DNA from: CAVTAE01 sp051649365
Lineage (GTDB): Bacteria; Deinococcota; Deinococci; Deinococcales; Trueperaceae
DNA length: 26,382 nucleotides
Assembly (NCBI GenBank): GCA_051649365.1
Contig: JBOFGY010000186.1
Span: 1 to 26,382, forward strand
Direction of reading: 5' to 3'
Shown: piece after piece, positions 21,033 to 26,382 of the stretch
How positions within the stretch are numbered: position 1 is the stretch's first letter
Layout of the letters: every line of letters starts with the position of its first letter
Notes under the pieces: model-generated
What the model saw: the letters and a program-made list of their open reading frames with translations, nothing else
Databases searched by the model: none
What the model was told of the DNA's origin: nothing
Made by a program: the position numbers and the translations under genes

Positions 21033-22784
21033 TTAAGGCTCGAGAGCCCCCAAATCTATCGCACTTCCCTTGGCAGTTCTAGCCACAGGCTTAAACCCTG
21101 CATCTAACTGCCATTCAACAGGATGTTGAGTTACAGCAGCACTTGCACCAGCGGGAACAGTCTGTGCGCCATCAATCAGTGCGCTTCCTCCTAGCGGTTG
21201 CAGGGTACTCAGCATTACGGGTAACGTCTCCCCCGTTAACAAGTTTTCCGCACCATTAAGCTGCCCGTCTACCGTGTGATAGGGGCCAGCATCCGACCAA
21301 CGTTTTACAATCCAGTTACGGTATAAATTAACAATTCCGCCCGACTCAATGCCTGGCGCATTATCTTGCCCAGCTCGCATTCTCGGGTATGCAATCGCAT
21401 CATCAAATAAAAAAACATTATTCCAAACTTCGGCTTTTTCCTCAGTGGTAGAGAGTTGAAAAATGACTGCGTAGTCGTCACCGGTAATATGCACTGTATT
21501 TGAAAAGAAATAGAGCGTGCCTTTGCGGTAATTAACTTCGCTACCGGCGTGGTCACCACCATAGTGAATGGTTGAGCCTTTGTTGCCGTCTTTAACAATT
21601 TGATTACCATAAGCAAAGGTTAACCGATAAGTAGGATCAGCGAGTGCTGTGACGGTGTAATCTTCTGCCTCAACAAAATCCATCGCTCTAGCACCGTCTT
21701 CAAAGCGGTTGTAGCGAACCACTGTTCCAACACTGCGGTCTTTTAAGGCGTTACCCATCGCACCTGGTCGCAACATGCCGTAGCGGTTAAATTCGTAGGT
21801 GACACCGACGCTCTGCACATAAGTCGTGTGCATACGGTCATTATTGGCAATACCACTGTTATGGAGATAATTACCAGCGATGCGTATATCTTTCGTGATA
21901 GCAAAATCTCCATCGTCTGTTGACCTCGAGAAAATCGCCTGACTACAATCGTGAATTTCATTGTCGGCAATCACAATGTGATGCCCGCGGTCAAGCCAGA
22001 CACAGGCCCCAAAATCGAGGTAGGTTTGGGACTTTCCAAACGAATCTGTAAACGTGTACTTAGGGTGAGCTGCGCGAATCTCGATCCCATCTATTTGTAA
22101 GTGCCTCGGATACTCCGTCCATTCTTCTTGTGTGCCAAGATTACGACCTATAAACATGATGCCTCTGGTTTCATTGTACTGGGCCGCTTCAGAAGCTTCT
22201 CTACCAAAGGCCCCAGCAAGTTCACTGCGGGTGGTGGCATTTTCACCACTGATTACAGGACGCTCGCCCTTATCACTTTTAACACCGCATAAACGCACAG
22301 GTGCGTCTGCTGTACCCTGAGCAGACAAATGAATCTTGCTGCGGTAGGGTTCAGAGCGGTAGAACACGCGCACCGTGTCACCAGCTTGTAGGTTTTCCCA
22401 AGGTACTAAATCAAGCGAAGCGAGTTGACCCTCTCCTGGCCCTACCTGATAATCCTGACCTTTGCTAGAAGGTTCGCAGGGAGATAGACCAAGGGCACTC
22501 GAGGCCAAAGGTGGTGTGCCTGGGGTATTGGGTGTGCCTGGGGTATTGGGTGTGCCTGGGGTATTGGGTGTGCCTGGGGTATTGGGTGTGCCAGGATCAT
22601 TCGGCTGAGAGTCTCCATCTGAGTCTGGTGGTGTAGGATTGGCAGATTCAGATGGGGATTGGCAAGCAGTTAGTAAAGCGATAACGGTAATAAAGAGGAA
22701 AGAAAAAAGCCTGAGTTTTTGAATGCCTTGTTTTTGGATACCATATGTAATAATACCATGTGTAATAGATGATGAGATAGACAT
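21033..22784 (-). CDS. Lipoprotein with right-handed beta-helix domain
   Basis: A 583-residue exported protein. The N-terminal region includes a hydrophobic segment and lipobox LLTAC (Cys about 41), then a GTPNTP-repeat linker (about 66-92), then a long domain (about 100-580) with parallel beta-helix features: many short strands with Asn/Asp turns (DGIEIRAAHPKYTF, VIADNEIHDCSQAIFSR, IRIAGNYLHNSGIANNDRMH, VVRYNRFEDGARAMDFV). Such folds occur in pectate lyases and other polysaccharide-active enzymes; a glycan-binding or lyase role on the surface is plausible but unproven. Start: ATG 22784 gives an unusually long N-region before the hydrophobic core; no Shine-Dalgarno is visible. A TACCATRTG word is duplicated near the start. 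Confidence 0.7.
   Translation of the reverse strand: MSISSSITHGIITYGIQKQGIQKLRLFSFLFITVIALLTACQSPSESANPTPPDSDGDSQPNDPGTPNTPGTPNTPGTPNTPGTPNTPGTPPLASSALGLSPCEPSSKGQDYQVGPGEGQLASLDLVPWENLQAGDTVRVFYRSEPYRSKIHLSAQGTADAPVRLCGVKSDKGERPVISGENATTRSELAGAFGREASEAAQYNETRGIMFIGRNLGTQEEWTEYPRHLQIDGIEIRAAHPKYTFTDSFGKSQTYLDFGACVWLDRGHHIVIADNEIHDCSQAIFSRSTDDGDFAITKDIRIAGNYLHNSGIANNDRMHTTYVQSVGVTYEFNRYGMLRPGAMGNALKDRSVGTVVRYNRFEDGARAMDFVEAEDYTVTALADPTYRLTFAYGNQIVKDGNKGSTIHYGGDHAGSEVNYRKGTLYFFSNTVHITGDDYAVIFQLSTTEEKAEVWNNVFLFDDAIAYPRMRAGQDNAPGIESGGIVNLYRNWIVKRWSDAGPYHTVDGQLNGAENLLTGETLPVMLSTLQPLGGSALIDGAQTVPAGASAAVTQHPVEWQLDAGFKPVARTAKGSAIDLGALEP
22513..22592 (-). repeat. 18-bp in-frame tandem repeat (GTPNTP units)
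   Basis: Four perfect copies of GGTGTGCCTGGGGTATTG (plus-strand reading; 22513, 22531, 22549, 22567) plus a partial fifth encode the (GTPNTP)n linker between the lipid anchor and the beta-helix domain. Perfect identity suggests recent expansion; length may vary between strains. Confidence 0.9.
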
Positions 22785-22915
22785 AGAACGCTCATACTAG
22801 CACCGCCTTATCCTAAAGCGTTATTCAAAAAACCCCTTTTACAGCTTCCAGCAGGCTCGACAGTCTTCATCAATCTAAAATCAATCTAAATATGAGTCTA
22901 GTTCACTCAAGCTAC

Positions 22916-22945
22916 TTGACAATTTGTTAAGAATTTGACTAAAAT
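22916..22945 (+). promoter_or_regulatory. groESL promoter
   Basis: A consensus -35 TTGACA (22916-22921) and -10 TAAAAT (22940-22945) are separated by 18 bases, a sigma-A type promoter. Initiation near 22952 would place the CIRCE operator at the 5' end of the transcript. Confidence 0.75.
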
Positions 22946-22954
22946 CTCTATTGG

Positions 22955-22981
22955 TTAGCACTCACCTCGTGCGAGTGCTAA
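22955..22981 (+). promoter_or_regulatory. CIRCE operator (HrcA binding site)
   Basis: TTAGCACTC-N9-GAGTGCTAA is a perfect 9-bp inverted repeat with the canonical 9-base spacer. It lies just after the promoter and about 100 bases before the groES start, so the HrcA repressor should control groESL in heat shock. hrcA itself is not in the window. Confidence 0.96.
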
Positions 22982-23082
22982 AGCGTCAAGAAGCACACAA
23001 TCATTGGGATGAGCCGTCTTTTAACGGAAAAGCATCCCTAGAGGTAACAAAAAGTTACTTCTCATCTTTTAAGGAGGCACAT

Positions 23083-23388
23083 ATGGCAGCTACCAAGGCC
23101 GCAACACTCAAGCCCATTGGTGACAAAATCATCGTCGAAGTTATTGACGAGCCAGAAAAGTCCGCAGGTGGTATTTTACTTCCTGACACCGCTAAAGAAA
23201 AAAGCCAGCGCGGTAAGGTTATCGCGGTAGGCAGTGGTCGCACACTCGACAACGGGCAAAAAGTAGCCCTAGAAGTCAAAGTGGGCGACACCGTTGTTTA
23301 TGCCAAGTACGGTGGCACAGAGTTTAAGCTCGATAATAAAGAACTTATGATTTTAGCAGAGCGGGATATTCACGCAATCGTCGAGTAA
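23083..23388 (+). CDS. groES: Co-chaperonin GroES
   Basis: The 10-kDa co-chaperonin that caps GroEL and closes the folding chamber. It has 101 residues. It shows LKPIGDKIIVEVIDEPEKSAGGILLPDTAKEK, whose mobile loop (EKSAGGILLPDTA) contacts GroEL, then GKVIAVGSGR, GDTVVYAKYGGTEFKL and the C-terminal MILAERDIHAIVE. The frame is open from 22951, but those codons lie in the CIRCE operator; ATG 23083 has AAGGAGG (23071-23077) at good spacing. The leader also has a small GTAAC/GTTAC hairpin before the ribosome binding site. It is the first gene of a CIRCE-controlled operon with groEL, 111 bases downstream. Confidence 0.97.
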   Translation: MAATKAATLKPIGDKIIVEVIDEPEKSAGGILLPDTAKEKSQRGKVIAVGSGRTLDNGQKVALEVKVGDTVVYAKYGGTEFKLDNKELMILAERDIHAIVE

Positions 23389-23394
23389 GCAGGT

Positions 23395-23445
23395 CAGCTA
23401 GTCAGCATTTCAGCTTTTTGGTTTTCTTAACATGCTGACTAGCTG
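23395..23445 (+). other. 14-bp hairpin between groES and groEL
   Basis: CAGCTAGTCAGCAT (23395-23408) pairs perfectly with ATGCTGACTAGCTG (23432-23445) around a 23-base loop containing TCAGCTTTTTGG. No long T-tract follows the stem, so it is more likely a processing or stability element, or a spacer repeat, than a full terminator. Its loop resembles that of the 1588-1628 hairpin. Confidence 0.7.
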
Positions 23446-23499
23446 AAGTACTGAAAATGCTCAAAAGAAGTACCAAAATCTAAAAAAGGAGAAAACTAT

Positions 23500-25152
23500 A
23501 TGGCTAAAGAGCTAATTTTTAAAGAAGAAGCCAGACGCAGCCTCGAGCGTGGTGTGAACGCTGTTGCTAACGCTGTTAAAGTCACACTTGGCCCCAAAGG
23601 TCGCAATGTTGTTTTAGAGAAAAAATTTGGTAGCCCCACCATCACCAAAGACGGTGTAACGGTTGCTAAAGATATCGAGCTTGGTAACCACCTAGAGAAC
23701 ATCGGTGCCAAACTTCTTATCGAAATCGCTAGCAAAACCAATGACATTACGGGTGACGGTACAACCACTGCGACTGTTTTGGGTCAAGCAATTGTTAAAG
23801 AAGGTCTTCGCAATGTTGCTGCTGGTGCAAATCCACTCGCACTCAAACGTGGTGTTGACAAAGGCGTAGAAGCTGCTGTCGAAGCCATTCGTGGCATGTC
23901 CAAAACGATCGAAGACACCAAGGCTGTTGCCGAGGTTGCTAGCATCTCTGCGAACGACAAAGAAATTGGTCAGCTTATTGCCGAAGCCATGGACAAAGTG
24001 GGCCGCGATGGTGTGATTACCGTTGAAGAGTCGAAGAGCTTAGACACCACCCTCGACGTTGTAGAAGGAATGCAGTTTGATAAAGGCTACATCAGCCCTT
24101 ACTTCATCACTGACAGCGAAGCGATGGAAGCTGTGCTAGAAGATGTCTACATCCTCATCGTTGAGAAGAAAATTTCTGCACTTAAGGACTTGTTGCCCGT
24201 ACTCGAGCAAGTCGCCCAAACAGGCCGCCCACTGCTCATCATCTCTGAAGATGTAGATGGCGAAGCCCTTGCAACTCTCGTTGTAAACAAACTGCGTGGC
24301 ACACTAAACATCGCTGCGGTGAAAGCTCCAGGCTTTGGTGACCGCCGTAAAGAAATGCTTAAAGACATCGCTGCGGTTACAGGCGGCACCTTGATCGCCG
24401 AAGAACTCGGCTTCAAGTTAGAGAACACAAAAATCAACATGCTTGGCCGTGCTCAGCGTGTTCGTATTGGCAAAGAAGAAACGACCATTATTGAAGGCAA
24501 AGGCCAAGCAAGCGAAATCGAGTCACGTGTTAAAGCCATCAAAGGCGAAATGGACAATACCGACAGCGACTATGCACGCGAGAAACTCCAAGAGCGTCTT
24601 GCTAAACTCGCAGGTGGCGTTGCAGTCATCCGCGTGGGTGCCGCTACCGAAACCGAACTTAAAGAGAAAAAGCACCGCTTTGAAGATGCTCTTTCAACCG
24701 CACGTTCTGCTGTCGAAGAAGGCATCGTCGCGGGTGGTGGCGTAACGCTTATTCATGCTGTCAGTGCTGTTGAAAAAATGGCTAAAACACTTGAAGGTGA
24801 TGAACGCACAGGTGCACAAATCTTGATTCGCGCTCTCGAGGAACCCGCCCGTCAAATTGCTGCCAACGCAGGCTTTGAAGGCAGTGTTGTTGTCAACGCC
24901 ATTAAGAGTAAGAGCGACGGCAAATACGGCTTCAACGCCGAGACCGGCGAATATGTCAAAGACATGATTGCCCAAGGTATCGTTGACCCAGCCAAAGTTA
25001 CACGTACAGCCTTGCAAAACGCAGCCTCCATCGGTGCCCTTCTCCTCACCACCGAAGCAGTGATTGCTGACGTGCCTGAGAAAGAGGACAAGATGCCAGC
25101 AGGCGGCCCAGGTGGCGGTATGGGTGGTATGGGTGGAGATATGGATTTCTAA
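23500..25152 (+). CDS. groEL: Chaperonin GroEL
   Basis: The 60-kDa chaperonin that forms the double-ring ATP-dependent folding chamber with GroES. It has 550 residues, a normal length. It shows VKVTLGPKGRNVVLEKKFGSP, the nucleotide-binding NDITGDGTTTATVL, the catalytic Asp in HRFEDALSTARSAVEEGIVAGGG, and the flexible C-terminal tail GGPGGGMGGMGGDMDF. Start: ATG 23500 with AAGGAG at good spacing. Leu-Glu pairs are encoded as CTCGAG three times (23542, 24202, 24835) although other Leu-Glu pairs use TTAGAG, CTAGAA or CTTGAA. A clear terminator follows 25 bases after the stop. Second gene of the CIRCE-controlled operon. Confidence 0.98.
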   Translation: MAKELIFKEEARRSLERGVNAVANAVKVTLGPKGRNVVLEKKFGSPTITKDGVTVAKDIELGNHLENIGAKLLIEIASKTNDITGDGTTTATVLGQAIVKEGLRNVAAGANPLALKRGVDKGVEAAVEAIRGMSKTIEDTKAVAEVASISANDKEIGQLIAEAMDKVGRDGVITVEESKSLDTTLDVVEGMQFDKGYISPYFITDSEAMEAVLEDVYILIVEKKISALKDLLPVLEQVAQTGRPLLIISEDVDGEALATLVVNKLRGTLNIAAVKAPGFGDRRKEMLKDIAAVTGGTLIAEELGFKLENTKINMLGRAQRVRIGKEETTIIEGKGQASEIESRVKAIKGEMDNTDSDYAREKLQERLAKLAGGVAVIRVGAATETELKEKKHRFEDALSTARSAVEEGIVAGGGVTLIHAVSAVEKMAKTLEGDERTGAQILIRALEEPARQIAANAGFEGSVVVNAIKSKSDGKYGFNAETGEYVKDMIAQGIVDPAKVTRTALQNAASIGALLLTTEAVIADVPEKEDKMPAGGPGGGMGGMGGDMDF

Positions 25153-25176
25153 GCTAAGTGGATTCTAATTCTTTTG

Positions 25177-25208
25177 CTTGGGCGACCTAATGGATCGCCC
25201 AAGTTTAC
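25177..25208 (+). terminator. Terminator of the groESL operon
   Basis: CTTGGGCGA (25177-25185) pairs perfectly with TCGCCCAAG (25195-25203) around a 9-base loop and is followed by TTTACTTT. It ends the chaperonin operon just before the DUF262 gene. Confidence 0.85.
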
Positions 25209-25210
25209 TT

Positions 25211-25216
25211 TATAAT
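25211..25216 (+). promoter_or_regulatory. -10 box of the DUF262 gene
   Basis: A perfect TATAAT directly after the groEL terminator, ten bases before the ATG at 25227. Its overlap with the ATG at 25215 makes that earlier start unlikely. No -35 box is evident, because the position is filled by the terminator hairpin. Confidence 0.5.
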
Positions 25217-25226
25217 GATTGGAAGC

Positions 25227-26115
25227 ATGAACAAAAACGTAGGAAAAACCCTCAATCTATATCCAATTGACTATCCTTTTGAAACCCTATATCAAAGAGA
25301 AAAGGCTAAAAAGTTAGAACTCGAGCCTGACTTCCAAAGAAAATATAAATGGAACAAAGATGGAAAAGAGGATAAAACCACGATTTATAGAGTCATGTTT
25401 ATTGAGAATACCTTTACCTGCCTGCTATTTTGCAGAAACTGAAGACGGTAGACATTATGTTATCGATGGAGTTCAAAGAATTACAACAGTTATTAGATTT
25501 ATAGACAATGAATTTGTCCTTGAGGGGCTTGAAACTTTTGAAGAATTAAACGGTAAAAAATTCAAAGATTTATCATCAAACCTTAAGGCAGAAATCGAAA
25601 ACTACACTATTCGATGCATTATATTGAGACACGATAACAGCTCACAAATAGTGCAAGATATTTTTGCTCGTCTTAATCAAGGAGCTGTTTTACTATCTCC
25701 GCAGGAAATACGACACGCTTTATATCCAGGAGGTTTGGATTTACTCCTTCAAGAATTAGCAAAAACGTCAGAAATTAAAGATTTTCGCAAAGGTAAAGAC
25801 GGAAAAAAAGAGAAAGATGGACGCGAGGCGGAAGAACAAGTCTTACGGTTTTTTGCAATGCGTGGGGAGCTATCTAAAACGGAAGATAAACTTTCAAAAC
25901 ACCTCAACAAATTCATGAGAGATAATCAAAATCTGTCTGGTGAAGAAATTGCCAAATTTCGAGAAGTTTTTGTCGAAACGCTTGAAAAATGTAAGCTAGT
26001 CTTTGGTGATAAAGTGTTTATAAATCCAACAAGACGTAAACAACAACAAAGCCTTGCTCGGTACTGCTACTCAAAACACTTCCAAAGATTGTTAGAGCCT
26101 AGCATCCATTTGTAA
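25227..26115 (+). pseudogene. DUF262 (GmrSD/ParB-like) gene, frameshifted and truncated
   Basis: Two overlapping frames together give one DUF262 protein. The first (25227-25442) begins MNKNVGKTLN and carries LEPDFQRKYKWNK. The second (in register from about 25360) carries RFIESCLLRIPLPACYFAETEDG, the nucleotidase-like IDGVQR motif (usually DGQQR, so one Gln is Val), DIFARLNQGAVLLSPQEIRHALYPG and VLRFFAMRG. Joining them needs one +1 shift near 25365-25381. DUF262 proteins are anti-phage nucleases or regulators such as GmrS. After about SLARY the sequence runs into the transposase remnant, and the last eight residues are encoded within it. Low GC and only one CTCGAG suggest foreign origin. Sequencing error or programmed shift cannot be excluded. 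Confidence 0.78.
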
Positions 26116-26382
26116 TTTTTGCCAAGGGGTTAAATAGTCAATGGCAGAATGAATGCGATCATGGTTCTACCAACGCTTAAACGAGTTGCCTCAAGAGGGA
26201 AGCTGTTCAAAAGTATCACACTCCTGTCTGAAAAAGAAATCGTACTTAAAAGTTTTATTGAGTCGTTCCAGGATGGCCATACCTTGGGTTTGCTTGATAG
26301 AACTACGATGCCAGGAGCCAAGTTCTTGGCAGGTTGTTTGAAAATGCTCGGAAGTGAAGTCTGACCCGCCATCGGTTTGAAT
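26092..26382 (-). pseudogene. IS3-type transposase, decayed C-terminal part
   Basis: Reading the minus strand from the right edge gives IQTDGGSDFTSEHFQ, HRSSIKQTQGMAILERLNKTFK and, after two in-frame stops (TGA 26193-26191, TAG 26169-26167), DRIHSAIDYLTPWQKLQMDARL and a TAA at 26094-26092. QTDGGSDF holds the second catalytic Asp and ILERLNKTFK the Glu of the DDE integrase core of IS3/IS481-like elements. The start lies beyond the window. Its end overlaps the 3' end of the DUF262 gene, so insertion probably truncated that gene. The exact element boundary (about 26060-26092) and inverted repeat could not be fixed. Confidence 0.85.

Larger units (their letters stand above)
193..25325. repeat. 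CTCGAG: about 60 dispersed copies
   Basis: By eye the 6-base palindrome CTCGAG occurs about 60 times, first at 193 and last at 25320, where about six are expected by chance. Copies lie in genes in all three reading frames and in spacers. Flanking bases are not conserved. Dense spots are 18117-18375 (four copies in 260 bases) and 11295-11451. Sparse spots are the low-complexity Gly-rich gene and the IS remnants. This resembles highly iterated palindromes such as cyanobacterial HIP1. Confidence 0.9.

Noticed and set aside
22785..22830. Third copy of the SARP-like repeat before the beta-helix lipoprotein gene
   Set aside because: Only a loose TGAATAACGC match on the minus strand, without an 11-bp second unit.
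22951..23082. Upstream start for groES
   Set aside because: The extra codons lie in the CIRCE operator and leader; ATG 23083 has AAGGAGG and matches the family start.
1..26382. tRNA, rRNA, CRISPR array, prophage or complete insertion sequence
   Set aside because: No T-loop/anticodon pattern, no rRNA-like stretch, no regularly spaced repeats with unique spacers, and only partial transposase ends at the two window edges.

Overview
The window looks like part of a bacterial chromosome of moderate GC content (just under half by eye), most probably from the Deinococcus-Thermus phylum (Deinococcota). This is inferred from four things: an aminotransferase that reads like Thermus LysJ; a FUN14 protein, a RodZ-like protein and a BTAD-ATPase regulator of kinds I associate with that phylum; and several genes that appear to start leaderlessly, with a TANNNT -10 box six bases before the start codon. 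No rRNA, tRNA or CRISPR array was seen.

Layout. 1-119: end of an IS5-type transposase. 176-3742: lysJ-like aminotransferase (-), an unknown leaderless gene (-) and glgC (+). 3939-8139: a small membrane ORF whose stop overlaps the ftsH start, then ftsH, a deoxyhypusine-synthase-like gene, a short pyrophosphatase-like gene and a cupin (all +). 8241-12591: DinB-like protein, FtsX/MacB-type permease, RodZ-like protein with a PEGA domain, and psuG (all -). 12689-13513: FUN14 (+) and a LEA14-like lipoprotein (-). 13514-14303: about 0.8 kb without a confident gene, perhaps a transposase relic. 14304-22784: a block of exported proteins (HExxH/PKD/LRR lipoprotein, Gly-rich repeat protein, small secreted protein, beta-helix lipoprotein) around a 967-aa SARP-type (BTAD + AAA + TPR) regulator. 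22916-25208: groES-groEL with a perfect CIRCE operator. 25227-26382: a frameshifted DUF262 gene cut off by a decayed IS3-type transposase.

Three signals stand out. First, the palindrome CTCGAG occurs about 60 times (roughly 6 expected), on average every 440 bases, in genes and spacers alike. Second, the SARP-type regulator has an apparent SARP operator in its own promoter: AGCGTTTCAC repeated with an 11-bp period, a weaker third repeat, and 8 bp to the -10 box. A second copy lies at 16224-16259, ahead of three hairpins that may form a short non-coding RNA. Third, a 45-aa one-helix membrane ORF appears translationally coupled to ftsH. Related hairpins recur between genes. All functional assignments come from reading motifs; no database search was run.
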